A DNA stretch of 64,000 nucleotides from Spisula solida (taxonomy: Eukaryota > Mollusca > Bivalvia > Venerida > Mactridae), in the NCBI GenBank assembly GCA_947247005.1, contig OX365959.1, forward strand, positions 41,137,097 to 41,201,096, given 5' to 3'. Shown here piece after piece: positions 11,501-22,469 of the stretch (within the stretch, counting starts at the first letter, position 1; every line of letters begins with the position of its first letter). The position numbers and the translations under genes were made by a program. The notes beneath the pieces are model-generated. The model was given only the letters and a program-made list of their open reading frames with translations. It had not been told where the DNA came from and made no database searches.

Positions 11501-14500
11501 CTCATACACTCTGTATCCCAAGTTCTTAATTGACACTCAAATATTATTTATACAATAGAATGCACTTTATGACACAGGAAAACTGTCACATGGAATCAAA
11601 GTAAAGGAACTTTGTCTGCCAATCCAAATTTAGACGGTATGGACACTGACACTAATCTTGAACAATACAACCATTTCTGAGTGCAAGTATAAAAGTAGCA
11701 TTAGTGACTGCCGGCAACGACTGGAACAACTGCGCGATATATTCCTCTATTAATATGTAAATATTTAACAATCTTTCAGAAAAAAAGTTCCATGGTCCGA
11801 TCTGGGTTATATGCAAAATCTTGTTCCCGTGCTGCATTCCGGGTAATATGCTATGTCTGATTCCACTGTTGCAATCTGTGTAGTATTCAGCAACAGTATT
11901 TCACAACCTGCAAATAATATTATAACATTATAATTACATGTATATACTAATATGATCCTGGTGATCCTGCACAAAACATTTTCTTTGTTAAAAAAATGAA
12001 AGTTCAGAAATTGTCAAATTATATCAAATCTAAACTAAAACCAAAGGTGCTATTTTCAAAAGCTGAATCTATACCCAGTATTAAACATATAGAGTGTAGA
12101 ATTCAAATTAAGTGACTGCTACATGACTGATAGGTCTGTTTCTTGTTCACCTTTACTTGAAAATCAATATATCAATGTATCAACGATATATCGGAATCGT
12201 CAATGACAGCTCCAATAAAGACAGATATTATAAGAACAGATCTATGACTGAACTGCAATATAATTTGAATTTATTTGGAATATTGTCATGGTAACTACAA
12301 CCAAAAACAATTTTAGCAACCAAACTGAATTATGTATACAATTATAAGACAGAAAGTTCAAATCGTTGAATTAGGGATAGGTGCTTAATTATAACCTAAA
12401 TTTTGCATTAGGAACAATGTATTTGCAAAACATGGACGCGCATTACTTCTGCTTATGCAACAAACTGTAACAATACAATCATGCATTACCTCACAGTTAC
12501 ACTACACTTTTACACTTTCTCAATTCTGCACACATTTCTTCAGCATCTCTAGTTTTAAAGTCAACTGTTTCAAGTGAAACGTACCATTCTCGATTCCCTG
12601 CAAATATAAGTAATAATTATTATCACCTTGTTGTTTATTATGTTGACACTAAGTGACTTGGCAGATTTATAGTGTCATGTCGCATACTTAGTGCAGAAAT
12701 GCTTAAGGTAAACTACTTTTATAAGAATCTGTAGCAGTTCAAATATATTTCAGATATATTTGTTTTGTTTTTCTATCAAATAGACAGATGTTGCAACAAG
12801 TATTATGTGCACTCAGGGCTTTTTTTCACTATATACAAGGGGCCTTCATCAGCCCCTTTCACAATTTCCTATAGGCCCCTTTCACAATTTATAAAGGCCC
12901 CTTTACAACTTCACCACAAAGCATCAAACAAACCAAACATAGATAAAAAGTCATATATTCCTGTACTGGACTTGATATGAAGTATTATATCATAACATGC
13001 ATGTTTGGGACAAGTGGACAAAAATTGAGAGCCTAACATCTGAAAAAATTATTTCACAATTTGATGATTTATCGCGCTTAGTTTATAACAATTTGAAAAG
13101 TTTCTGCGCCAACTTTTTCACAATTTTGAGGATTTTCGTGCTAAATTTTCACAAAACAAAAGGGCCTGGGCCTCTACAAAATTCAGCAAAAAAAAGGCCT
13201 GGACCTTGAACCCGGCTTTCCCGGTTGCAAGTCGAGTACACTAAACAATAGACCTGCAGCTACTACAAGGCTATTTCGGTACATGTAGTCCAGTTCTTTC
13301 ACAAATATGTACATGTAGATACATGGACTATTCCTTGTAGGCCTACATCTTTTACAAAAAAACAAGCGAGACTTCCACTGAGCTTTTTAAACTAAATTAT
13401 CCATTTGATCTCGTTAAAATAACACTATGCTTACACGAAGATCACAAAAATAACCATTCAAAATCAGAATAGTTCTGAATTGAAAATGACCAAGTACAGT
13501 CGAGCTGACAATAACAAGATGTAAAATGGAGCCTATAACGCTCATCTTATACAAGAATATTTGATCAAGAACACAATGTTTTAGCAAGTTTTACCTCAAT
13601 AGTGTTGAGAAGCATCGTGATGAACATCAACATAGGCTGGTTTGCATTATTGAGTCTCTTCTCGACGAAATGGTGCAACAGAAATATTTTTTCTACTTTC
13701 TGTGGAAGAATTTGTCCCGTATGATTACTTGTGTAATCACAAAGACAAAGTATAACTCATCAAGAAGTAGAGTAGTCGAAAGATACGTCTAATTCCTGAG
13801 GAGTCTAGCTGCAAAGAGAATATTTCTCCAGTGACACACATGGGTGATCAGGTGACATAGCTGTCACTGATTGGTTGTTGATGTGTGGTCACTGGAGCAT
13901 TGAATATTGACCACTAAAAACCTACCCACAACCACAACACTCCTCCCCGTTTTATATAAATAGGATGAAGTTATAAATAAACCACCCCCACCCAGGATAT
14001 GGACCCAATTTAGTATTCCTATAAATAGAACTAGGTAGCCTTGCCAAAATGCACCCTAGATATTGAACTATCCCCATGCAGATCAGGTAGCCCTTTTTGG
14101 ACCACCAGTATGACGGGATAATGACTACACATCCCGGAATCACCGAGTCACTGAATTTGAACCAGGTCAAAGCTGTAACCCGTCCAGGCCAAACATCATG
14201 TTTGGTGAGTTTCTGGGGAGCCGATAGGCCAGAACAAATGAATATTTCACTTATTCTTTCCTTCCGTGCCTGATCCCATTAAATGTTATTATTGACCTAG
14301 TGAGTCAACTGGGATTTGGGGAGCCGATAGGCGAATATTTTGCCTATTCTTTCCCTCCGTGCCCAATCCCATATTCCCAGCTGATCCTCATGTATGTGAC
14401 CATGTATGGCGAGTTTACTTAAAGGTTTAACCATAGGCCTTTTCTCTGGTTCAGGGTTAGGTGTACTGGAATATATTGACCTGTCAAACACCTTAGTTGA

Positions 14501-17500
14501 CTCAAGTTTCTCCTCACCTCCGTTCAGTTTCCCTCTATGCCCCCACTCCTCCTGTTGTTCTGGAGATAGCTTGTTAAGTAGCACCGCTACGCACCTCCAG
14601 TGGAACACACATGCTGGGGAGTTTAATGGACACAAAGACGACTTCCCGGAAGGTAAGGCCCAATCCAGAGAGTCACTTATGGCCCTAAAATGCATCTCAT
14701 ATTGAGAAGTGACCATATAAGCCAGTAGTGCACAAGAGCTATTAATTTTATCAGTACCAGGTCCACAAACTGACAGTTAAATGTTTCCAGCACTGACTGT
14801 ACTTAGCAATGGTAAGGTAGACTTGGTAGTAAGTAATCACATTTACAGCTAGATTATAGTGCCAGTACAACCCCAACATCAGAAATCTCAATATAAACAC
14901 CACTACAATGCACCGGTAAATAATTAGGTTTGTGTTATACACAGGGAAACACTATGTGTCTAAAATAGTATCAACAATTCAACTGCTGTTTGACCGGATA
15001 TTACATAAACAGTCAATATTGTGTTATACACTGACTAGACACTATGTGTCAAAATACAGCAACTTAATTGTTGTTGATCGAATATTATATAAACAATCAG
15101 TAAAAATGAATATAAACAACCAATACATACATTAATGGCATCTACGTAAAATCTCTGATGTAAGTTGATACATTAGTGACACTCTACTGTATTTGTGATG
15201 TATTTGAATGGTGTTAGATATATGTAATTCTCCAACACATTCACTTTAATTTAACTAAATTATTTCTTAAAATGTAAACCAAGTGAATCGGCTAGTGCAA
15301 ATCATTACCCTTTCTATTTTTGCTTGATTACGCGTCTGCTTACACAACACATACACAAATACCAGACTTAAATAAATTAAGCCATAGTCTCCGTGCATGC
15401 ACTATGACTCACAGCTGTATCGTGCCCCCAGACTAAAGAAAGGGTATTCTCAGTCACAAACATTATCCGTGTTTCCTGGTATCACCCAAGGTATGTGTAC
15501 ACGCCACTGTACACGCCATGGGATCCCTTTCCAGATGTGGATGCCGTCCGTGTACAAAGATATCTTCTCTTCAGTTATTAATGTTAAGGCAATGTATGTA
15601 TGTCGCCTTCAGTACCCAAACTATGGAAACCTTCCTAGGTTTGCGTACCGTTAGTCCCAAAAGATACCTTGCCTTAGTCTAATCTACACAATACAAGGCA
15701 TAGGTATAATACTGAAGGGATTGGCTCGTTCTGAGGTAAACCTCTAAACACTTCCCCTCTATCCTATATTCTCTTGTACTGTGAGTTAGTAGTATTTGTC
15801 CGTGATGATCCAGTTCTGGTTGTCTAGTCGGCAAGATTCGAGTACAACTGTGATCTGCCGTCTTTCTAGTCAGACTCTATCTCATCACGTCAGGGATGTA
15901 ACAATGGTCTCTGCATCTCTCGGTCTCATACGGACATTCAATTATTTGGTGATGATAAGGGGGACACACCTGCGGGTTCACTCGTATCCATTGATTCGCC
16001 ATCCATATTAGAACCAAACCCTCCCTCAGTAGAACTGGCCAAAAGCTTGTCCTCGTCGCTGGGAGAGAGGTCGAGATCACCACCCATCATGGCATTTTCC
16101 CTAATAACCTGGAGATTATTAACATGTTCTATCCACTTCCCGTTCCCCTGTTAAATGGCTTGTTGGTACATCTTCCTAGCAGGACGCCTGAATTCCCTAT
16201 CCGGGATTCCCAGCATCATACCAAGAAGATTGACAATTAACTATTTGGAATCGATTAATCGACCCCTGGTTAATGCCATCTCCACAGTAACTATAGTGTT
16301 CGTGGCAGAGTACGTTGTGAATGATATAGGTCCATATGATAACCAAGAGAATGATGGTGTTAGATCCCGCAAACCTGACAGTACCGCTAGCCTCGAGCAT
16401 AACGATATGCTCGTTGCTAGTGGCATGGACCTAGTGCCGTGTTTAGGCACTGGTCAAAGCATTTTACTCCGGGGCCGATAGCTACAACCTTGGAATCCGG
16501 TCGAGGCAAAATGTACCAATCTCGGACACCAACATCGTAGTCCCCAGTAGAAAATGGTGTAAGGCGCTTTCTTTTAGCGTGGCCTTTCTTGGCATTTCCC
16601 AATCTATACATGTGTGTGCCCTCAGATCCCTTGCTGTGAACACACTAAATGTGCCAAGAAAGTTGTCTGTAGGTCAAACACCACGTATACCAGAGACAAT
16701 TCCAAAAATACAGTTCATGTCGGCCCTAGCTGTGATTCAAAAACACACAATAAACCAATCACTTAATTAGAGGGAACTCATGGGCAAATGCCTTAACTCA
16801 CACCTTTACAATTAATTATTTTTGTGTTAAACACAGGAAACACTATGTGTCCAAAATTACATCAACACAACAATTGTTGTTTGATTGAATGTTTCATAAT
16901 CAATCAGTGAGTTGTGTTATACACCTAGACACTAAGTGTCCAATAATAACAGCAACTATAGTGTTGTCCATTGAATATTTTATAATCAATGTGTAAAATC
17001 CAAATCAAAGGTGAGAATGTTTTGACAACGCCCATGCAGTATTAGTCCCAATCTGTTGAATAGAATAGAATAGTCAATCAGTGTGTTCGGCCATGTGTAA
17101 ATGTCACCTTGCTAAGATAACACTACACTGCAAGTGAGATGAAATTGGAAGGTTACAATCCGAAATGAAAACAAAGTTGTATGAATATTTTATGATGATG
17201 TACTTATAGCACACATCTAAAGAAATAACATAATTTATCAACTAATTGAAACACGAATCCAATAATAAGTATTACCGGACTCGCGAGCCACCAATAAATA
17301 CACATGTACAATCAATCGGAAAAGTGAGTTAAACCAAAACCGGAAATCATGTAAGTGAATTGTAAACAATGTAATTGTCACATGACGAGATCGTAAATTC
17401 CGCGGCATTGATGAAAAGGATTTTGGCCGCCATATTTGTTGACTTGGTCCATCTGAAATCATGGTATGTTACCATTTACACCCTTTCCTACCTTTTTTAT

Positions 17501-20500
17501 AGCGAACTCCTTCACCCTTTATTATTTTACAGTGTTTATTTACTGCAAGTTATTGTACGGCTTTTTTCCATACCCACGTCGACAGACGTTTCACTTTTAT
17601 GGGCGGGATTCGTCATATAGTAGGCGGGGCTATCATTTTCAAATAACAGAATGGACCATGTATTTTACAAATATAATACAGAATAACGACATACAACGTG
17701 ACAATAACATGAAATCAGAAGAAAAATATACATTACCGATGTTGCCCAACACTCGAATTCGCGGTGGTTATTTATTTAAAAAGTAAGACACGTAACCTTC
17801 CATTTTCTCACACTAAACCACAAAAAGCTATTTACACGCTCTTTGCATTAAAAATGTTCGCGCTAAGTTCTATGGCTTAGCAGCGCCATTGTGGAAGAAT
17901 TTGTCCCGTATGATTACTTGTGTAATCACAAAGACAAAGTATAACTCATCAAGAAGTAGAGTAGTCGAAAGATACGTCTAATTCCTGAGGAGTCTAGCTG
18001 CAAAGAGAATGTTTCTCCAGTGACACACATGGGTGATCAGGTGACATAGCTGTCACTGATTGGTTGTTGATGTGTGGTCACTGGAGCATTGAATATTGAC
18101 CACTAAAAACCTACCCACAACCACAACATTTCGTTTTCTCAACAGCTCAATGTTTGTTTCCGAGATTTCCATCGTTCTCAACCGAAAATTCATAAGAATA
18201 ACGGTATTCGTCCTCACAACGGTGTTTACCAATGTAATTTAGACTGATAATAGTCCTCAACCCTTCCGAATAACACAGTTTTGGTGACAAAATCGACCTC
18301 ACGTCGAGAATAAGTCTGCTCGCCATGTCATTTCGGCGCTTGATTTCGCGAGCGTTTCTATGACTTCGAATATCAAAGGGAAGGAACTCGTCACTATTTT
18401 TTTTATTTTAAATTTATTTTTTTAAAGATCGTCAAATATAATTACCAAGACATAATTTATTAAGCAGATTTATTGATATGAATACCGTAAAATAAAAATA
18501 TTTAATGTTTACGGATGTATATAAAATTTTCCGGACGGTACCGAAGTTTCCCGTAATAACACGAAATTACGTCGAAATGACGTCGGCTAATGATGGACGG
18601 ATTACGTTAAGCAACTGTGTCATGGATGCACTGCTGTCCGGTAGCGTGTCGTTGCCTTATCGTAGCAATTAAATCGATACCAAGTGCTTAGTATTTTACC
18701 TGTTTCTGGCCATTTACAACTAACCTCACCCAAACATCATAATAATGTTCATGTGGTAACCTTTTAGCTGTTACAGACCATGAAAACAAATATACACCGG
18801 TGGTAGGCACACGGAATATACCTGAAAATAAACAAAGGCTAGCTATTACAGACCAGGAAAACAAATATACACCGGTGGTAGGTACGGAATTATATACCTG
18901 AAAGTTAACAATTACCGAGCGTATGTCCAAGGACCAAAATTACTCTTAACCTTACAGCTGATGGCAATTTATCAAAAACAGTAGCATGTTGCATAATTAT
19001 GACCGAATATTGAGCAAATCCATTTCCTCAAATATTTTTGCATTTTGCCGCCATTTTATACAATCATAACAATAAAACACGCAGGTTACATTAACATGTC
19101 ATACACGAAACATATATTAACAGAACCCATAGAGAGACACGATATATGGATACGGGCAAATATGTGAAGGCGGGAAACGAAGACCTGTATTTCACTGGCT
19201 TAGAATGAGAAGGTCTTAAGTACAAAAAATCGATATTTTGAGAAACTGTCTGAAAACTACTCTTTACTAATGAAAATTCAAGCCTTTTCAACTTCGGTTT
19301 GGTCAATATGGCCAGTTCCGATTTTCATGAAATTAGACTTACACTGACCACCAAAAATAAGTATACATATGTTATTTGCCCACTTACTTGCCTGTAATGA
19401 TACTATTTGCATAACAGTGATTTGTTTATTAAATTGAATGGACATACATTAATTGGTACCCTAGGTGCAAAAAAAGTTTTTTTGTCCCTCTTGAATGGTA
19501 ACTTTGTCACAAAAAGATGGAAACTTCAGCCTTTTTGATCACATAGTTATTTTAGTTCCGAACATCTTCATTTTGACTCATTTAGTAACTGCAGTTTCAG
19601 AAACTAGTATAATTATGACCGTCTGATAAACAGATATTGAATAATTTAACCAAGTTTAATTTTGCAACAATTATTTACTGTATACTTATTTTTGGTGGGC
19701 ACTGTGTAAGAAGCACCTTGTGATGCATAATGCAAATATTTTTATGCATGAGTCTTATGCGACATTCTTATTCTAAGCCAGCGATTTTGTGTGTGTGCTT
19801 GTACAAAAGTCGTTGTGGTGGAGTTAAGACTTACCGGTATTTGTACTGTAGCCGTTACCGTCATTTAGAAGGACCCGATTGTACACCAATGTTTGTTGAA
19901 AGGAAAGATTCCGGATGGTGTGGTCTAAATATGCGGTGAATGCCACCCTTGCCGTGCTTTGAACAGGAACTATAATTCACAGATACATTTGTATGTACAA
20001 TCACATGTACAATGTATATAACACACTGTAGTGTGAATGATTTACACATGCATAATGTCCAGGATCAGTTAGACAATTGACATGTTTATTCTGAAATTAA
20101 GGCATAATGCCCATGATTAAATGCTATCATTTTATGTATGTCGGTTCAATTCTCAATTTATTTAGTAGTAATTGTTGTTTTGGTAGAACAATTAACGTAT
20201 TAGTACACATAATATAAGTCATGTAGCATTAGTTGATGCTGTACAACCGATATAAACTTTTCTAATATATTAATTTTGTCTACAACAAATACATGAACCA
20301 TCAGCGTTCAGAAAATTGAATTTACATTGTAATGAAATGTACAAATCGAGAAATGATGCACACAAACAACTAATTATTACTTACTCAGTCTAGGTTGGTG
20401 CTTTTTCTGAATACGTATATTTACTATACTTGATTCTTTGTCATGTTCACGTATTTCTTCTTCTAGAACATCATCTACGCCTTTCTTTTCATCATCGCAG

Positions 20501-20988
20501 TTTATGTCCATCGTTCCGTATTTGTCAAGTTTATTTTCGAGTTCAGTAAGTCTTTGCTTCATAACGTTCTCAGACGTCCCCAGTCGATCGATCTCATTTT
20601 TAAAAACTGTACATACCTCACCATGTTTATGTCTATCGGCTTCATGTTCCGCCAGGAGCTCGTCAATCGTTTGTTTTAGATCTTTCTCAGACCTTTCTAG
20701 TCGATTAAATTTCACCTGCATATCGTCTATTTTGTTACTAAGCTGATCATTTGCTTGTTTATTAAGTTCAAGCTCCGTTTCCAGCTCCGCGATTCTTCGT
20801 TTCATAGCGCTTTCGGATGTGTCTAGTCGACCAATGCTAGCATGCATATCGTCTATTTTGTGGAGCAAAATAGCAAGTACGTTCTCTTGTTGAATGTTGG
20901 GACATTCAGTTACGTCTTGCGTGGCAAGAGCTGTATCCATAACAAGAATACACAATCCTAAAAGCGTAACAGACTTCCAGTGCACCAT
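8413..20988 (-). CDS. Secreted coiled-coil C1q-domain protein, four exons, 347 aa
   Basis: Exons on the minus strand are 20988-20385, 19969-19835, 18821-18700 and 8595-8413. Every junction has AG/GT and the phases agree (1, 1, 0), giving 1044 coding bases including the stop. Residues 1-22 form a signal peptide. About 33-160 is a heptad-rich coiled coil with three related segments (KIDDM..., KIDDM..., EIDRL...). About 209-347 is a full C1q domain: VAFTAYL start, GVYLFSW core, GNTAVILCKQGDDVWT, and the terminal F-x-G-x-LLY motif (FTGVLLYNV). Cys29, Cys126 and Cys164 could link subunits. Proteins of this family form secreted trimers that bind microbial surfaces in bivalves; binding specificity cannot be read here. 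Introns are 415, 1013 and 10104 bp; the last holds an LTR element. The gene is intact, so a working copy is likely, though transcription is not shown. Confidence 0.88.
8636..8925. repeat. CACGGAA-rich minisatellite in C1q intron 3
   Basis: The motif CACGGAA recurs many times at irregular spacing of roughly 12-30 bases, mixed with TTTCACGGA units. It lies in the intron, about 40 bases upstream (transcript sense) of the exon 4 acceptor. The plus-strand open frame over it is a by-product of the repeat. Confidence 0.7.
8930..10010. other. Intronic AT-rich stretch
   Basis: Within C1q intron 3. No exon is recognised. 9060-9300 is less AT-rich than its surroundings and has partly inverted GTAGCGTTTGG / CCAAAACGCT words, possibly an old fold-back element. 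Confidence 0.35.
10011..10560. repeat. Tandem array of ~155-160 bp units
   Basis: Three diverged units share AAACTTGGTATG (about 10116, 10270, 10430) and GTGGTTGCTATGG (about 10189, 10341, 10502). A single related unit lies at about 33288-33390, so the array is part of a dispersed family. It lies inside C1q intron 3. Confidence 0.7.
10760..11386. mobile_element. GTGACC-type tandem-repeat element with terminal hairpin, copy 1
   Basis: Diverged units contain GACCTAGTTTTT, GATGACCCAATATAGAACTT and GTTTCATAAAGATTA with a period near 140-150 bases. The right end (about 11339-11384) is ATCACAAAAGCTCACCTTGT followed by a weak inverted AGGTGTGCTAAA. The same end closes the arrays at about 27690 and 33134. 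The structure suggests a non-autonomous element with repeat core, possibly Helitron-like; the class is inferred. Confidence 0.6.
11390..12815. other. Intronic AT-rich stretch
   Basis: Within C1q intron 3. No exon or complete element was identified. Confidence 0.4.
12818..13206. mobile_element. Possible fold-back element with AGGCCC ends
   Basis: The left end CAGGGCTTTTTTTC and the right end on the opposite strand CAGGCCTTTTTTTTG form an imperfect inverted pair. Several GGCCCCTTT words lie near the left end and GGGCCTGGGCCTC near the right. No target duplication was found, so the call is tentative. Confidence 0.35.
13701..13939 (-). repeat. LTR (3' LTR in element sense)
   Basis: 239 bp, TG...CA bounded, directly preceded in element sense by the polypurine tract at 13940-13950. 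Confidence 0.88.
14930..15105. repeat. Internal direct repeat of the LTR element, copy 1
   Basis: Two sub-units of about 85 bases each contain GTGTTATACAC and ACACTATGTGTC. The whole block is repeated at 16819-16990, so the pair brackets a 1.7-kb central part of the element. Confidence 0.65.
15870..16611 (-). pseudogene. Possible decayed reading frame inside the LTR element
   Basis: Several short overlapping minus-strand frames (15877-16083, 16197-16400, 16241-16450, 16417-16611) have protein-like composition and adjoin in shifted frames. This is what a once longer protein would leave after frameshifts. I do not recognise a family, and the frames could equally be chance in a GC-richer segment. 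Confidence 0.25.
16819..16990. repeat. Internal direct repeat of the LTR element, copy 2
   Basis: Diverged copy of the 14930-15105 block, with the same two-sub-unit structure and GTGTTAAACAC / ACACTATGTGTC words. Confidence 0.65.
17890..18128 (-). repeat. LTR (5' LTR in element sense)
   Basis: 239 bp, identical to the other LTR except for one A/G difference in the AGAATRTTTCTCC segment. Confidence 0.88.
18700..18821 (-). CDS. C1q gene exon 3: central C1q strands
   Basis: 122 bases, entering in phase 1 (G|GT joins to Gly) and leaving in phase 0 at CAG|GTAAAA. It encodes IFRVPTTGVYLFSWSVTAKR and then VWVRLVVNGQKQ, the F-x-x-P-x-x-GVY-x-F-x-W core of C1q domains. The acceptor is TTTATTTTCAG. 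A damaged copy of its first part lies 76 bases upstream. Confidence 0.88.
18822..18897 (-). pseudogene. Damaged partial copy of C1q exon 3
   Basis: A 76-base tandem duplication copied the exon 3 acceptor and the first part of the exon (PTTGVYLFSW is present in both). The upstream copy has acceptor AACTTTCAG, but in the exon phase its second complete codon is TAA. It also lacks a donor, so splicing to it would not give a working protein. Confidence 0.78.
19342..19706. mobile_element. Tc1-type MITE in C1q intron 2
   Basis: The left end is CACTGACCACCAAAAATAAG and the right end on the other strand is CAGTGCCCACCAAAAATAAG, both continuing into TATACA. TA is present at the left flank and near the right flank. 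At about 365 bp there is no room for a transposase. Confidence 0.75.
19835..19969 (-). CDS. C1q gene exon 2: N-terminal half of C1q domain
   Basis: 135 bases, symmetric phase 1-1. The acceptor is TTATAG at 19970-19975 and the donor is G|GTAAGT at 19834. It encodes PVQSTARVAFTAYL then YNRVLLNDGNGYSTNT, matching the VAF-x-A first strand and the V-x-x-N-x-G-x-x-Y segment common to C1q domains. It is too short to stand out as an independent open frame and was found by looking for the missing half of the domain. Confidence 0.87.
20385..20988 (-). CDS. C1q gene exon 1: signal peptide and coiled coil
   Basis: The ATG at 20988 opens MVHWKSVTLLGLCILVMDTA, a clear signal peptide. It is followed by Glu/Lys/Leu-rich heptads through about residue 160 and a short acidic tail. 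The exon ends CTG A|GTAAGT, a consensus donor, in phase 1; the frame would stop two codons later if unspliced. The repeated KIDDM and RLxxSE patterns indicate internal duplication of a coiled-coil segment of about 45 residues. Confidence 0.88.
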
Positions 20989-21600
20989 TGTTGAACAAGA
21001 TTTTCAAATATTATATGCTATAATATTGCAATGAGAATCGTAAAGCTCAAGTACGTATAGATATACTCAGCGTCAACGAAAAGTTACCACCCTATTGACT
21101 CTTATATTTTAATATTCACGTTGCATAGTGTTAAAAGTCGAACACGACTATGTTTTGACCTTACTATGTAGTCACAGCTATCCTTTTTAACAATATTCAA
21201 ATGCACACACTATAACACTTTCGTTCCGATAGGTCATATTGTATACAAAATACAGAGGTATATATAAGTAGTAACTTTTCAGTGACGCCCAGTGTACGAT
21301 TATTGCACTGAAGTCAAGTGAGATCAAGGATGATAGATAAGACGGAATCAAACCTGGATGTACTTAGCTGAAGACTCAAGGTAAAAAGTTGCTCTTATCG
21401 TAAAAGGGATGTCTCAAAAAGTTAATAACAAAAATATAATATTAAGTCAGACAGGGAAGAAATCACTCAACTGAACCAGCAGAGCACAGACAACATAAAA
21501 CAACATACAAGCCACAATGCCCAACACACACCTGAACGAGTAAATGATCCGCCCAAGTCCAAAATCGGACAAAGAAGTCAGCAATCGGGACACCTCGGAC
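20989..21600. other. 5' flank of the C1q gene
   Basis: The minus-strand promoter should lie here. Several TATA-like words (for example near 21060 and 21258) are present, but none can be chosen over general AT-richness. Confidence 0.35.
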
Positions 21601-21612
21601 AATCTCTACGAA

Positions 21613-22009
21613 TCATCTCTCGGGTGTAAATAGAACGTCGCCATTTTTTAACGTATTTTGCCATGACGTCATCATGACAGATTTAAACAGTACTTCAATG
21701 GAATACACGCCCATCAAGCAAGCGCTGCGTTGCTGCGTGCTATGCTCGAAGAGTGTAGCGAAATAGTATTGTTTAATCAATAAAACATCTTTTGAAATTT
21801 CCGCTACTGATAAGTTACGGTCTATTTTCTTCGGCCCATTTTCTTCTGCGTAGGATTTAAGAAAGAAAGCTGCTGGATTCATACGCTTGATACATCCGAG
21901 GTATTTTATCCCGTAAAAATGCCGTACGGACCGTTCCGATTGAGAAGTCAGCACTCATCAGAAACAACAGAGCTAGAAATGCACAAAAATAACTTGCTGT
22001 GAACAACAT
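21613..22009 (-). pseudogene. Possible small secreted-protein gene with a frameshift, unknown family
   Basis: Two overlapping minus-strand frames are seen. The first (ATG at 22009, stop at 21857) encodes 50 residues starting MLFTASYFCAFLALLFLM, a strong signal-peptide shape. The second (21954-21613, 113 residues, GTG at its 5' end) continues downstream in another frame with mixed protein-like sequence. A single indel or a missed intron would link them. I do not recognise either product. Either could be chance, since the region is compact and AT-rich. Confidence 0.3.
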
Positions 22010-22061
22010 GTTAGATCAGCATTTAATAATAAATGTCTGCAATATTGACAATATGATAGTA

Positions 22062-22464
22062 ATGGGGCTTGCTTATCTCTCCCTAAACTTTTTTCTCGAT
22101 CATTCAGTAGATAGACTAAATACAAAGAATTAGGATGTTTTTCACAAATGAACTATAATTGACGACAGTACGTCAGCTATATCTGTCGAAATAGTATGCC
22201 AAAAATCACATTTAGTAAAATGTATGGATGACAAAATACTAATTTTGCACGAGTTGCTCCCCTTAGACTTCAAATTATGCATTTATTGTTTACATTTCGT
22301 TATTTTGTTTAGAAACCAACTGGAGACTTTATTCGTTTTCTTTCGTCTTATGGTGTTTTCCACCTTTGGGACTCAGCTAAATTGCTCCAAATATATAATT
22401 CTGCTGATAGGTTGCCAAGCTATTGTTTTTTTAAATTAGTTATTTAAGTCATAATGGGACTTTA
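22062..22464. mobile_element. MITE, copy inverted relative to 51602-52004
   Basis: About 400 bp matches the reverse complement of 51602-52004, including GTCGAAATAGTATGCC and ATGGTGTTTTCCACCTTTGG. The ends are decayed here compared with the other copy. Confidence 0.7.
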
Positions 22465-22469
22465 ACAGA

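Larger units (their letters stand above)
13697..18132 (-). mobile_element. Young LTR retroelement lacking gag/pol, in C1q intron 3
   Basis: Two 239-bp direct repeats (13701-13939 and 17890-18128) begin TGTGGAAGAA, end CCACAACA and differ at one base. TTTC flanks both sides (13697-13700, 18129-18132). Read on the minus strand, a purine tract GGGGAGGAG lies directly before the downstream LTR, and TGGCGCTGCTAAG follows the upstream LTR one base in, a plausible primer-binding site. That fixes orientation as minus, the same as the host gene. The 3.95-kb interior has only short frames and no reverse transcriptase, protease or integrase motif that I can see. It fits a large non-autonomous derivative (LARD-like) mobilised by a partner elsewhere. 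Confidence 0.85.

Noticed and set aside
14406..14705. 99-aa plus-strand and 139-aa minus-strand overlapping frames in the LTR element
   Set aside because: Antisense pair in a GC-richer part; no gag, protease, RT or integrase motif.
18688..18930. Single 80-aa frame with two GVYLFSW copies taken as one exon
   Set aside because: The frame runs through the real acceptor and the decoy copy; splice sites and phase support only 18700-18821.
20438..20746. Plus-strand Ser/Cys-rich frame of 102 aa
   Set aside because: Exact antisense shadow of the coiled-coil exon.
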